NCBI GenBank assembly: GCA_045592445.1
Contig: JAZNUV010000045.1
Coordinates: forward strand, 1 to 56,241
Reading direction: 5' to 3'
DNA length: 56,241 bases
Source: JAQXGO01 sp045592445
GTDB taxonomy: Bacteria > Bacillota > Clostridia > UMGS1883 > UMGS1540
The notes under the pieces: generated by a model
The model's input: only the letters and a program-made list of their open reading frames with translations
Databases searched by the model: none
What the model was told of the DNA's origin: nothing
Program-made: the position numbers and the translations under genes
Part shown: piece by piece, positions 26,404-35,302 of the stretch
How positions within the stretch are numbered: position 1 is the stretch's first letter
Layout: every line of letters starts with the position of its first letter

Positions 26404-27602
26404 TGGGAAAAAGGATTGCAACTGTCAGCCAAATCAATACATATATAAAAAATACGTTAGACAGTGATATGCTCCTGCAGAATATATGGGTACAAGGAGA
26501 AATTTCGAACTTTAAGCTGCATTATTCAGGACATATGTATATGAGCCTTAAAGATGCTGACGGTGTTTTGCGTGCGGTCATGTTTCGTGGAGAAAATGCT
26601 GCGTTGCCTTTTAAGCCCGAAAATGGAATGCAGGTACTTGCACATGGACGAATCAGTGCTTACACACGTGATGGTGCCTATCAGCTTTATATAGATAATA
26701 TAGAACCTGTTGGCGCGGGCGCGCTATACAGGGCTTTTGAACAAATGAAGGCACGTCTAGAGGCGGAAGGGCTTTTTGATTCGAATAAAAAGAAGGAAAT
26801 CCCGCGTTTCCCGAAGCGAATTGGCATTGTTACAAGCGGTACAGGTGCGGCATTGCAAGATATTTTACAGATTTTAAATAGACGATGGAAGTCGGCAGAA
26901 ATAATTGTGGCACCTGTTCAGGTGCAAGGTGAAGGAGCTGCTGCACAAATTGCCAATGCAATCGCTGAATTTAATCAGAAAAAAGCGGCGGATGTTTTAA
27001 TCGTCGGGCGCGGCGGTGGTTCTATTGAGGATTTATGGGCATTTAATGAAGAAATTACGGCGCGTGCGGTCGCAAATTCCTCGATTCCGATTATTTCGGC
27101 GGTAGGACACGAAACGGATTTTACAATCTGTGATTTCGTTGCCGATTTACGTGCACCTACTCCGTCGGCAGCGGCAGAATTGGCAGTGCCGGATTCTGCG
27201 GAAATCGAAGAAAAATTGAAATATACTGCAGCAAGGCTGAGAACGCTTTTATCTTTACAAATGAAAACGGCGCAGGAAAAATTACAAACGCAGAAAATAC
27301 GTTTATCATGTGTAGAACGACGAATCGATGATTTAAGATTTACGATTGATATGGCGGCGAATCGTATGGAACATGCGCTGAAAGCGCAGATGGAAAGTGC
27401 GGAATCCCAATTTGCTACACTATCGCGGGCAATGGATGCACTGAGTCCGCTTAAAGTATTATCTCGCGGTTATGCATTTGTCAAAAAGGGAGAAAATGCT
27501 ATACAGAGCATACAACATATTTCCGACGGAGATGAAATACAGGTGCACTTTAAAGACGGCACAGCATATTGCGAAATTACGTCTTTAGAAGGGAGGAAAT
27601 AA
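26403..27602 (+). CDS. xseA: Exodeoxyribonuclease VII large subunit
   Basis: XseA degrades single-stranded DNA in both directions as a complex with several XseB. The 399-residue protein has an N-terminal OB-fold (VSQINTYIKNTLD...WVQGEISNFK), the catalytic block with GIVTSGTGAALQDIL and VGRGGGSIEDLWAFN, HETDFTICDFVADLRAPTPS, and a coiled-coil C-terminal half. It overlaps nusB by one base and is followed by xseB after one base. Confidence 0.97.
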   Translation: MGKRIATVSQINTYIKNTLDSDMLLQNIWVQGEISNFKLHYSGHMYMSLKDADGVLRAVMFRGENAALPFKPENGMQVLAHGRISAYTRDGAYQLYIDNIEPVGAGALYRAFEQMKARLEAEGLFDSNKKKEIPRFPKRIGIVTSGTGAALQDILQILNRRWKSAEIIVAPVQVQGEGAAAQIANAIAEFNQKKAADVLIVGRGGGSIEDLWAFNEEITARAVANSSIPIISAVGHETDFTICDFVADLRAPTPSAAAELAVPDSAEIEEKLKYTAARLRTLLSLQMKTAQEKLQTQKIRLSCVERRIDDLRFTIDMAANRMEHALKAQMESAESQFATLSRAMDALSPLKVLSRGYAFVKKGENAIQSIQHISDGDEIQVHFKDGTAYCEITSLEGRK

Positions 27603-27603
27603 A

Positions 27604-27795
27604 ATGTCTTTTGAAACATCGATCGATGCATTGGAGAAAATTGTAAAAGCACTTGAAAGCGGCGATTTACCAATTGAAAAATCTATAGAAGAATTTGAGA
27701 AAGGAATTAAGCTCGTCAAGGAATGCCAGAAGTTATTAGATAAAGCACAAAAACAAGTGAAGACCTTGATGGATGATACAAGCGATGAAAAGTAA
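27604..27795 (+). CDS. xseB: Exodeoxyribonuclease VII small subunit
   Basis: A 63-residue helical-hairpin protein with the family pattern SFETSIDALEKIVKALESGD, LPIEKSIEEFEKGIKLVKEC, followed by a Lys-rich second helix. It forms the multimeric tail of the XseA complex. GGGAGGAAATAAA precedes the ATG. It overlaps the start of the prenyl synthase gene. Confidence 0.95.
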   Translation: MSFETSIDALEKIVKALESGDLPIEKSIEEFEKGIKLVKECQKLLDKAQKQVKTLMDDTSDEK

Positions 27796-28609
27796 AATAG
27801 AAACATATCTGAAAACCTTAATTACAGAAAACGGCGTTTTGTATGACGCTATGCGTTACAGCCTTTGCGCCGGTGGGAAGCGATTGCGCCCGCAAATTAC
27901 CATGCTTGCAGCCAAAGCAATGGGAAAAGATCCCTTGGTTGCCTTGCCGTATGGTGCAGCAATCGAATGTATACATACATACTCTCTTATCCATGATGAC
28001 TTACCTTGTATGGATGATGATGATTTAAGGCGCGGTAAACCTACTTGTCATAAAAAATTTGGAGAAGCAATTGCACTTTTGGCGGGTGATGGACTTTTAA
28101 CGCTTGCTTTTTCTGTGATTGCAGAAGCACCTTTATCGGCAACGCAAAATGCTCTGGCAACAAAAATATTAGCGCATTACGCAGGACCTGTCGGCATGGT
28201 ACAAGGACAAATTTTGGATATGACGCATATTGGAACGAATACAGATGCAATTTTAGAGATGTACGGCTATAAAACGGGAGGATTATTCCGCGCATCTGTT
28301 GCACTTGGCGCAATTGCAGCCGGCGGTGACGGAACAGAATTTGATGAATTTGCAATCAATTTAGGAGCAGCTTTTCAAATTCAAGATGATATTTTAGATG
28401 TAACGGCGACAACGGAAGAACTTGGCAAACCAATTAAAAGTGATGAAAAAAACGATAAAAATACGATTGTTGCAACGCTTGGAGTTGAAAAAGCAAAGGA
28501 ACTTGCAGCATCCTACACAACTGCTGCAATCCATGCACTTTTACCATTTGGGGAAAATGGCCGTGAACTTTGTGATTTAGTTTTAAACTTAATGGAAAGG
28601 AAAATGTAA
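27773..28609 (+). CDS. ispA: Short-chain polyprenyl (farnesyl/geranylgeranyl) diphosphate synthase
   Basis: A trans-prenyltransferase of about 278 residues. The first aspartate-rich motif is in LIHDDLPCMDDDDLRRGKPT, the second in FQIQDDILDVT; AGGKRLRPQI near the N terminus binds diphosphate. It should make the farnesyl diphosphate used by UppS. The start is uncertain: ATG 27773 and ATG 27785 are both inside xseB and neither has a strong ribosome binding site, pointing to translational coupling. In many Clostridia dxs follows; here it does not. Confidence 0.92.
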   Translation: MIQAMKSKIETYLKTLITENGVLYDAMRYSLCAGGKRLRPQITMLAAKAMGKDPLVALPYGAAIECIHTYSLIHDDLPCMDDDDLRRGKPTCHKKFGEAIALLAGDGLLTLAFSVIAEAPLSATQNALATKILAHYAGPVGMVQGQILDMTHIGTNTDAILEMYGYKTGGLFRASVALGAIAAGGDGTEFDEFAINLGAAFQIQDDILDVTATTEELGKPIKSDEKNDKNTIVATLGVEKAKELAASYTTAAIHALLPFGENGRELCDLVLNLMERKM

Positions 28610-28612
28610 TCT

Positions 28613-29182
28613 ATGTTTATTTATGCATTAAACGGGAGTCCGAACCAAGACGGAAATACGGCGTTTCTTTTAAAAAGTGTACTGTCAGAGCTTGAAGATA
28701 TGCAAACAGAAATCGTACATATTGCATCTATAATAGAATCCTTAAAAAAACCATTTTGCACAGCATGTGAAAGCCCGTGCCGAAAAGCATGTTTTCAAGG
28801 CACGGAACTTGAAGCAGTTTTTAATAAAATGCAAAAGGCAGATGTTATACTTTGCGCGAGCCCTGTTTATTTTGGTGGACCAACGGCACAATTGAAAGCT
28901 TTTTTTGATAAAAGCAGATTCTACCGTGGTGAACGCGCCTTTGTCGGGAAGTATGGTGCGGCATTATCTTGTGGGGCATCTAAGTACGGCGGACAAGAGG
29001 CAACAGTCCGTTCCATCCAAAATAGTATGCTTGTGCATGGTATGTCAATTATCGGACCGGGTTCTCTCCAGTATGATGCGGGGCACCTTGGGGTATGTGC
29101 TATGCGACCGGCATCGGAGGATGAATTTGCAAAGAGCCGGTGTAAATCTTTGGCGGCACGTATTCGGGAACTTAAAATCTAA
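28613..29182 (+). CDS. Flavodoxin-fold NAD(P)H-dependent oxidoreductase, iron-sulfur flavoprotein-like
   Basis: A 189-residue flavodoxin-like protein. The FMN phosphate loop is LNGSPNQDGNTAFLL, and CASPVYFGGPTAQLKAFFDKS is the second FMN segment. Between them a cysteine cluster (C-x2-C-x3-C-x3-C in FCTACESPCRKACF) resembles the compact Fe-S motif of archaeal/clostridial iron-sulfur flavoproteins, which reduce oxygen species or unknown acceptors. The substrate is unknown. It starts three bases after ispA and occupies the place where dxs is often found. Confidence 0.8.
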   Translation: MFIYALNGSPNQDGNTAFLLKSVLSELEDMQTEIVHIASIIESLKKPFCTACESPCRKACFQGTELEAVFNKMQKADVILCASPVYFGGPTAQLKAFFDKSRFYRGERAFVGKYGAALSCGASKYGGQEATVRSIQNSMLVHGMSIIGPGSLQYDAGHLGVCAMRPASEDEFAKSRCKSLAARIRELKI

Positions 29183-29210
29183 TATCACCAAAGAAGGCGA
29201 GTGAGGACGG

Positions 29211-30203
29211 ATGACGGTTAGAGAAAAACTAGAAAAAATCGAACAGGAAACTTTATCTCCATATGCAGCTTTTTCCGCTAAAACAAAAGGAAGAGTATTT
29301 CCGTCTGATGTCTGTGATTTTCGCACGGAATTTCAACGTGACAGAGATAAAATCATACATGCAAAAGCGTTTCGCCGTTTAAAACATAAAACACAGGTTT
29401 TTATCACACCGGAAGGTGACCATTACAGAACCAGACTGACACATACTTTAGAAGTTGCACAAATTGCTCGTACCATTGCTCGCGCGTTGCGGTTAAATGA
29501 AGACTTAACAGAAGCAATTGCCTTAGGTCATGATTTAGGACATACGCCGTTTGGGCATGAGGGAGAACGCGCATTAGACAACGTATGTCCCCTTGGATTT
29601 CATCATAACGAACAAAGCTTGCGCGTTGTAGAGGTTTTAGAAAACGGTGTTGGGCTAAATTTGACAGAGGAAGTCCGAGACGGAATTTTACATCACACAG
29701 GAGAAGGAAAGCCATCAACGCTTGAAGGCGAAATTATTCGGATAGCTGATCGAATCGCTTACATAAACCATGATATTGATGATGCGATTCGTGGTGGAAT
29801 CATTGAAAACGACGCATTGCCTGCATCGTGCGTAGCGGTGCTGGGGAAAAGCCATAGTTCCCGTATTGATACTATGGTGCGTGATGTAATCGAAAACAGC
29901 ATGGATAAACCTTATATAAAAATGAGCGAGCCTGTAAAAAACGCAATGCTTGCACTTCGGGCATATATGTTTGATGCAGTATACATTGGTTCCGAAGCAA
30001 AAAAAGAAGAAAAAAAAGCCGGGAATGTTGTTTCTAATTTATACAAATTTTTTATGGAACACTATGAGTTATTGCCTGCTGATGCAAAAATGATTTCATG
30101 TGAAAAAGAACGTCAAATTATGGATTATATTGCCGGAATGACGGATACGTATGCAATGCATATATTTAAAATGTATTTTCTTCCTAAAAGCTGGTACAGA
30201 TAG
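29211..30203 (+). CDS. dgt: dGTPase-like HD-domain triphosphohydrolase
   Basis: A 330-residue member of the deoxyguanosine triphosphate triphosphohydrolase-like family. HD metal ligands are His78 (RLTHTLEVAQIARTIAR), His107-Asp108 (ALGHDLGHTPFGHEGE) and an Asp in RIADRIAYINHDIDD. The N-terminal RRLKHKTQVF is family-typical. It hydrolyses dNTPs to nucleoside and tripolyphosphate; the preferred base is not deducible. It often precedes dnaG in Clostridia, as here, but a strong terminator separates them. Confidence 0.92.
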   Translation: MTVREKLEKIEQETLSPYAAFSAKTKGRVFPSDVCDFRTEFQRDRDKIIHAKAFRRLKHKTQVFITPEGDHYRTRLTHTLEVAQIARTIARALRLNEDLTEAIALGHDLGHTPFGHEGERALDNVCPLGFHHNEQSLRVVEVLENGVGLNLTEEVRDGILHHTGEGKPSTLEGEIIRIADRIAYINHDIDDAIRGGIIENDALPASCVAVLGKSHSSRIDTMVRDVIENSMDKPYIKMSEPVKNAMLALRAYMFDAVYIGSEAKKEEKKAGNVVSNLYKFFMEHYELLPADAKMISCEKERQIMDYIAGMTDTYAMHIFKMYFLPKSWYR

Positions 30204-30243
30204 AATGTAAGAATGTATAAAAATGTAAATTTTGGTTAAACAT

Positions 30244-30305
30244 ATACACTGTCGAACGAAAAACTGCGGATTTATGCGGTTTTCATCTGACAGTGTATTT
30301 TTAAT
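30244..30305 (+). terminator. Rho-independent terminator after the dNTPase gene
   Basis: ATACACTGTC (30244-30253) pairs perfectly with GACAGTGTAT (30289-30298), followed by TTTTTAATT. A second hairpin (AAAACTGC / GCGGTTTT with one G-U pair) stacks inside it, giving a long two-part stem. Confidence 0.75.
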
Positions 30306-30348
30306 TATAAAAAAGAAATTTATCTCAATAAAAAGAAGGAATTGCATA

Positions 30349-30378
30349 TTGAATGTCGAATTTAAAAAAAAGTAAGAT
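30349..30378 (+). promoter_or_regulatory. Possible promoter of dnaG-rpoD
   Basis: TTGAAT (30349-30354), 18-base spacer, TAAGAT (30373-30378), between the terminator and the dnaG ribosome binding site. Weak matches; supported mainly because the upstream terminator requires a new start for this operon. Confidence 0.4.
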
Positions 30379-30410
30379 TTTTTTACCGTCACGAAAGAAG
30401 GAGATGGGCA

Positions 30411-32123
30411 ATGGCAGAACATATTCCCGAACAGAAAATTCAGGATATTATTGCAGCCAATGATATTGTTGCGCTTGTGGGACAATATGTTCAGCTAAAG
30501 CGCAGCGGAAATTCTTATACCGGGCTATGCCCCTTTCATAAAGAAAAAACGCCGTCTTTTCATGTCTCGCCCGACAGACAACTTTACCATTGTTTTGGGT
30601 GTAATGCCGGTGGTGGTATCATTGATTTTGTAAAAAATATAGAAAATCTTGATTTTTTAGAGTCACTTCGATTTTTGGCAGAGCGTGCGGGAATCGCAAT
30701 GGACACTACAGCTTTTCGTGAAGAAGATAAAAAGATTTTTGAGCAAAAAAAATTGTATATAGAAATTAACAAAAATGCCGCACGTTTTTTCCATGATACT
30801 TTATTTACAGAGGAAGGAAAAAGCGCAAGAGAGTATATACTGAAACGAAAGCTTTCGCCTGAAACGGTGAAAGCGTACGGACTTGGATATGCGCCCGATG
30901 CATGGGATGCGCTTACAAAGCATCTTCTTATGCAAGGCTACAGCAAAGAACAACTTGTGGACGTTGGCGTAGCATCCTTTACGAAAAACGGAAAATTGAT
31001 TGACAGATTTCGTGCGCGTTTGATGTTCCCGATTTTTGATATTCGTGGGAATTTAATTGGATTCGGCGGCAGGCGGCTTGACAACGAGAAACCAAAATAT
31101 CTGAATTCTGCAGAAACAATACTTTTTAATAAAGGCAGAAATCTTTTCTCACTTCAATTTGCAAAACGTGCTGATTCGTTGATTATTGTTGAAGGGTATA
31201 TGGATGTTATTTCATTATATCAAAATGGCATTCAAAATGCCGTGGCATCACTCGGTACAGCATTGACAGTAGAACAGGCGCGGCTTGCTGCAAAAAACGC
31301 ACAACGAATTACTTTGTGTTACGATACGGATGAAGCAGGTGTGAAAGCGGCATTACGAGCCATTGAAGTATTTGATGGAATTGATGTAAAACTTCGCATT
31401 TTGTCTCTGCCGGACGGTAAGGATCCCGATGAATTTATTAAAGCATACGGCGCTGTGAAGTTTAATGAATTATTAAATCAAGCAGAAACCCCCGCTGGGT
31501 TCCAAATGATGTTACTACGGAAAAAATACAATTTAAAAGATACTTATCAAAAAATGGAATATGCAGAGGCTTGTGCCAAAATTATCAGTAAGGTTTCGAG
31601 CAGCGTCGAAAGGGACGTATTACGAGCAAAAGTTTCGGCAGAGACCGGTATTGGCGCTACGGCAATTGCCTCGGAAATAGAAAAAAAACAAGTTCGTGCA
31701 GAGAAAGAAAAAAAGTGGAATACAAGACCCAAAAAAGGAGAAATGCTTTCTATACCCAAATCAAATACGGCAGAAAAAATTATTTCTCTTTGCCTAAAAG
31801 ATAAATCCGTTTATCAAAAATATAAGGAAGAGCTTTTGGAGATTATAGAAGATGATACGCTGAAAAAGGTTTTGGAAAGACTTGCAGAAACGGATGATGC
31901 TGCTATGATTGTTGCGGGCTTTTCAGGTAAGGATACAGAAAAAGCTGCTGCAGCACTATGTATGCCACTTTATTATGAAAATAACTTAACAGCTGCGAAA
32001 GAATTGGTTGCATCATTAAAAAAAGAGTCATATGACCGCAAAGTAAAAGAAGCGGCAGATGCAGGTGATTTAGAAATGTTAAATGCATTACTTATGAAAA
32101 ACAAGAAGGAAGGAGGGTACTAA
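30411..32123 (+). CDS. dnaG: DNA primase
   Basis: DnaG makes RNA primers at the replication fork. The 570-residue protein has the CHC2 zinc finger (Cys40, His43, Cys61, Cys64), the Toprim domain (IIVEGYMDVISLYQNG, then CYDTDEAGVKAALRA) and a C-terminal helicase-binding domain that is Lys-rich. AGAAGGAGATG precedes the ATG. It forms with rpoD the conserved macromolecular synthesis operon. Confidence 0.97.
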   Translation: MAEHIPEQKIQDIIAANDIVALVGQYVQLKRSGNSYTGLCPFHKEKTPSFHVSPDRQLYHCFGCNAGGGIIDFVKNIENLDFLESLRFLAERAGIAMDTTAFREEDKKIFEQKKLYIEINKNAARFFHDTLFTEEGKSAREYILKRKLSPETVKAYGLGYAPDAWDALTKHLLMQGYSKEQLVDVGVASFTKNGKLIDRFRARLMFPIFDIRGNLIGFGGRRLDNEKPKYLNSAETILFNKGRNLFSLQFAKRADSLIIVEGYMDVISLYQNGIQNAVASLGTALTVEQARLAAKNAQRITLCYDTDEAGVKAALRAIEVFDGIDVKLRILSLPDGKDPDEFIKAYGAVKFNELLNQAETPAGFQMMLLRKKYNLKDTYQKMEYAEACAKIISKVSSSVERDVLRAKVSAETGIGATAIASEIEKKQVRAEKEKKWNTRPKKGEMLSIPKSNTAEKIISLCLKDKSVYQKYKEELLEIIEDDTLKKVLERLAETDDAAMIVAGFSGKDTEKAAAALCMPLYYENNLTAAKELVASLKKESYDRKVKEAADAGDLEMLNALLMKNKKEGGY

Positions 32124-32126
32124 GAC

Positions 32127-33203
32127 ATGTCAGATACAATTAACAAAAAAGCAATCGTTAAAGACCTTGTAGACAAAGGCAGAAAAAGAGGTATGCTAAC
32201 CTACAAAGAAATTAACGAAGCATTTGAAGAGATGGACTTAGAACCCGAGCAAATTGAAAAAATCTATGAATCCATTGAACAGATGGGTATTGAAGTCATC
32301 GAGGATATGGATGCGGATTTAAAGCAAATTGCAACAAACGAAGAGGAAATTGATTTAAGTTTGCCTGAAGGGATCAATGTCGATGACCATGTTCGGATGT
32401 ACTTAAAGGAAATCGGTAAGGTTCCCCTTTTGTCGGCGGATGAGGAACTTGACCTTGCACAACGCATGGTTGAAGGCGATGAAATTGCAAAAATGCGCCT
32501 TACGGAAGCAAATCTTCGTCTTGTTGTCAGCATTGCAAAACGGTATGTCGGACGTGGTATGTTATTTCTTGATTTAATCCAGGAGGGAAATCTCGGTCTT
32601 ATTAAAGCTGTTGAAAAATTCGATTATTCAAAAGGCTTTAAATTCAGCACATATGCCACATGGTGGATTCGACAAGCCATAACACGTGCAATTGCAGACC
32701 AGGCTCGCACCATTCGAATTCCTGTACACATGGTCGAAACAATTAATAAATTAATTCGTGTATCGAGACAACTTTTGCAGGAATTGGGACGCGATCCGCT
32801 ACCTGAAGAAATCGCAAAAGAAATGAATATGTCAATTGAAAAGGTGCGCGAAATTATGAAAATTGCACAAGAACCGGTTTCGCTCGAAACGCCGATTGGT
32901 GAGGAGGAGGACAGTCATCTTGGTGATTTTATTCCCGATGATGAAGCGCCCGCACCGAGCGAAATGGCCTCTTTTGCGCTTTTGAAAGAACAACTGATGG
33001 ATGTTTTAGATACTCTTACCTCCAGAGAAGAAAAGGTGCTTCGCTTGCGTTTTGGGTTGGATGATGGCCGCCCGCGTACATTGGAGGAAGTCGGTAAAGT
33101 GTTTGATGTTACGCGTGAACGTATTCGTCAGATTGAAGCGAAGGCACTTCGTAAACTACGTCATCCAAGCAGAAGCAAAAAGTTAAAGGATTTCCTTGAA
33201 TAG
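32127..33203 (+). CDS. rpoD: RNA polymerase primary sigma factor (sigma-A)
   Basis: A 358-residue group 1 sigma factor. Region 1.1 is short; region 1.2 begins at DDHVRMYLKEIGKVPLL; region 2 has FDLI-type core binding (FLDLIQEGNLGLIKAVEKFD) and KFSTYATWWIRQAI for -10 recognition; region 4.2 has EVGKVFDVTRERIRQIEAKA for -35 recognition. It starts three bases after dnaG with GGAGGG upstream. Its length without a large non-conserved region fits Firmicutes SigA. Promoters found in this window (TTGACA-17-TATAAT) fit this factor. Confidence 0.97.
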   Translation: MSDTINKKAIVKDLVDKGRKRGMLTYKEINEAFEEMDLEPEQIEKIYESIEQMGIEVIEDMDADLKQIATNEEEIDLSLPEGINVDDHVRMYLKEIGKVPLLSADEELDLAQRMVEGDEIAKMRLTEANLRLVVSIAKRYVGRGMLFLDLIQEGNLGLIKAVEKFDYSKGFKFSTYATWWIRQAITRAIADQARTIRIPVHMVETINKLIRVSRQLLQELGRDPLPEEIAKEMNMSIEKVREIMKIAQEPVSLETPIGEEEDSHLGDFIPDDEAPAPSEMASFALLKEQLMDVLDTLTSREEKVLRLRFGLDDGRPRTLEEVGKVFDVTRERIRQIEAKALRKLRHPSRSKKLKDFLE

Positions 33204-33879
33204 CTTTATGACGCCGCGCCTTTTGGCATTGGCGGCGATGGTGGAACAAAATGCCCGCATCATTGATGTGGGGTCAGATCATGCATATTTACCGATTTAT
33301 CTTGCTGTGCACGGCGTAATCCATGATGCTCTCGCAACGGATGTGCATAGCGGGCCGCTTTCACGCGCAAATCTTAATATTGAACGTTTTTGTGTCAGTG
33401 ATATAGTCAGCACACAAAAAGCAGACGGTCTTGATGGCATAGATGTGAACCAATATGACACAGTTGTGATAGCAGGTATGGGCGGAGAACTGATTGCGAA
33501 CATTATAAAAAATGCAAATCTGCCAAATCATATGAAACTAATTTTGCAGCCGATGACGGCGACGGATTTTCTACGTAAATTTCTTATTACAAACGGATTT
33601 CAGATTGTGAAAGAAAAAATTGTTGAAGAAAATGACAAACTGTATGTTATTATATCGGCTGTGTTAGGCTATGAAAAAGACCAATATACAGAAACAGAAT
33701 ATATTCTGGGACGTATGAATAGGGAAGAACCTTTATTCCCCAAACTGTTAAGACGTGAAACGGATAGAATAAAAAAACAGATTAACGGTCATCAGCGTGC
33801 AGTTTGTCCGTTGGAAAATAAAATTGTTTCTTTGCAAAAAATACTGGAGGAGATGAAGAAATGCGAACGAAAATCATAG
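33196..33879 (+). CDS. trmK: tRNA (adenine(22)-N1)-methyltransferase
   Basis: A 227-residue SAM-dependent methyltransferase of the TrmK (YqfN) family. Motif I is IDVGSDHAYLPIYL and VIAGMGGELI is the conserved catalytic segment. TTG 33196, overlapping the rpoD end by eight bases, is chosen because AAAGGA (33184-33189) is six bases before it; ATG 33208 would be 18 bases away. The order rpoD-trmK is usual in Firmicutes, where a Nif3-like gene normally follows; here nagA does instead. Confidence 0.94.
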   Translation: MNSFMTPRLLALAAMVEQNARIIDVGSDHAYLPIYLAVHGVIHDALATDVHSGPLSRANLNIERFCVSDIVSTQKADGLDGIDVNQYDTVVIAGMGGELIANIIKNANLPNHMKLILQPMTATDFLRKFLITNGFQIVKEKIVEENDKLYVIISAVLGYEKDQYTETEYILGRMNREEPLFPKLLRRETDRIKKQINGHQRAVCPLENKIVSLQKILEEMKKCERKS

Positions 33880-35033
33880 GTGGTCGCATTCTGTGTGGAT
33901 ATATTGAGACAGAAAAGGCACTCTACATAGAGGATGATAAAATAATTGCTATTACAGCCGAGGAATTGCCGGCAGATAAAGTGATTGATGCAAAGGGGAA
34001 CTATGTAAGTCCGGGCTTTGTAGATATTCACACCCATGGTGCAGGCGGACATGATTTTATGGATGAGGGAACAGAGCCTGTAATCGGTGCGTTAAAAGCA
34101 CATTTGGAACACGGCACCACTTCCATTATGCCTACGCTGACGACATCAAATCCTGTCTCTTTTCGAAAATGTCTTTCTGCGATTGATACAGTCATGAAAG
34201 AAAAAAGGACGGATTTGCCGCGCATCCATGGTGCACACTTAGAAGGACCCTATTTTTCAATGGAACAACGTGGTGCACAAGCACCGGAATATATTACGCC
34301 TCCCATTAAAGAAGAATATGAAGAACTGTTACGTGAATTTAAAGACGTGATTCGCCGTTGGAGCTTTGCGCCTGAGCATGAAGGTTCGGTTGAATTTTGT
34401 GAAACACTGATTAAAAATAATGTTATTCCATCGATTGCGCACACAAATGCAACCTATGAAGAAATTATGCCGGTTTATGAAGCCGGTTGTCGCCTGATGA
34501 CTCATTTTTATTCCGGCATGTCACTTTTATCACGCAAAAATGGGTTTCGCGTTTTAGGTGCAGTGGAAACAGGCTATCTTTTGGATGATATGCGCGTCGA
34601 AACGATTGCTGACGGAAAGCATTTGCCACCAGAGTTGTTACGATTGATCTATAAGGTAAAGGGCGCTGAAAATATCTGTATGGTAACGGATTCCATGCGT
34701 GGTGCAGGGGTAGAGAATATACGGGAAATGATTTTAGGCCCCATTGCAGACAATCGCATTGCTATCATTGAAGATGGTGTTGCGAAAATGCCTGATAGAC
34801 AAAATTTTGCCGGCAGTATTGCTACAACGGACAGATTGGTTCGCGTTATGCATAAGGAAGCCGGTATTGACATTGTAAAAGCAGTTGAGATGATGTCAAA
34901 AACGCCCGCGAAAGCAATTGGTGCCGAAAATATCGGTGAACTTCGTCCGGGCTATAAAGCTGATATTGTTTTATTTAATGACAATATAGAGATTTCCGGG
35001 ATAATCCTGGATGGTAAAGAAAGGAAGATGTAA
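33861..35033 (+). CDS. nagA: N-acetylglucosamine-6-phosphate deacetylase
   Basis: NagA deacetylates GlcNAc-6-P from recycled cell wall or chitin sugars to glucosamine-6-P. The 390-residue amidohydrolase has His57 and His59 (VDIHTHGAGGHDFMD), HLEGPYFS (metal Glu), IAHTNATYEE (His), LMTHFYSGMS (His) and CMVTDSMRGAG (catalytic Asp). Note THFYSGM where most NagA have THLFNAM. nagB is not adjacent. It overlaps trmK by 19 bases. Confidence 0.93.
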   Translation: MRTKIIGGRILCGYIETEKALYIEDDKIIAITAEELPADKVIDAKGNYVSPGFVDIHTHGAGGHDFMDEGTEPVIGALKAHLEHGTTSIMPTLTTSNPVSFRKCLSAIDTVMKEKRTDLPRIHGAHLEGPYFSMEQRGAQAPEYITPPIKEEYEELLREFKDVIRRWSFAPEHEGSVEFCETLIKNNVIPSIAHTNATYEEIMPVYEAGCRLMTHFYSGMSLLSRKNGFRVLGAVETGYLLDDMRVETIADGKHLPPELLRLIYKVKGAENICMVTDSMRGAGVENIREMILGPIADNRIAIIEDGVAKMPDRQNFAGSIATTDRLVRVMHKEAGIDIVKAVEMMSKTPAKAIGAENIGELRPGYKADIVLFNDNIEISGIILDGKERKM

Positions 35034-35034
35034 G

Positions 35035-35238
35035 ATGGCAAAGGTAACAAAGGACACAATCATTGCAGATGTTTTGCGTATGGATGCAGGCACAGCGCCG
35101 TTTTTCCTTGAAATTGGAATGCACTGCCTCGGTTGTCCGTCCGCGAGTGGCGAAAGTATTGAAGCGGCTTGCGCAGTACATGGCGTTGATGTGAATATGC
35201 TTTTGGACAAACTAAACAGCTATCTCGAAAGCAAATAA
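35035..35238 (+). CDS. DUF1858 domain protein (hybrid-cluster-protein-associated type)
   Basis: A 67-residue protein that is essentially one DUF1858 domain: KDTIIADVLRMDAG, then FFLEIGMHCLGCPSASGESI with the CxxC pair, and a helical end. Related domains occur as free small proteins or fused to redox enzymes; TIGR-type models link some with the hybrid cluster protein. A disulfide or metal role is inferred, not shown. ATG 35035 has AAGGAAG upstream and starts two bases after nagA. Confidence 0.85.
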   Translation: MAKVTKDTIIADVLRMDAGTAPFFLEIGMHCLGCPSASGESIEAACAVHGVDVNMLLDKLNSYLESK

Positions 35239-35242
35239 GACA

Positions 35243-35281
35243 AAAAGGCAGATACGAGGACATTCCTCATATCTGCCTTTT
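35243..35281. terminator. Bidirectional terminator between convergent genes
   Basis: A 12-bp perfect stem AAAAGGCAGATA / TATCTGCCTTTT (35243-35254, 35270-35281) with an inner GAGG/CCTC pair. A and T runs on both sides allow it to end both the nagA-DUF1858 transcript and the opposing HD-galE transcript. Confidence 0.88.
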
Positions 35282-35302
35282 GCGTTTTAGGTGTTTGATG
35301 TA

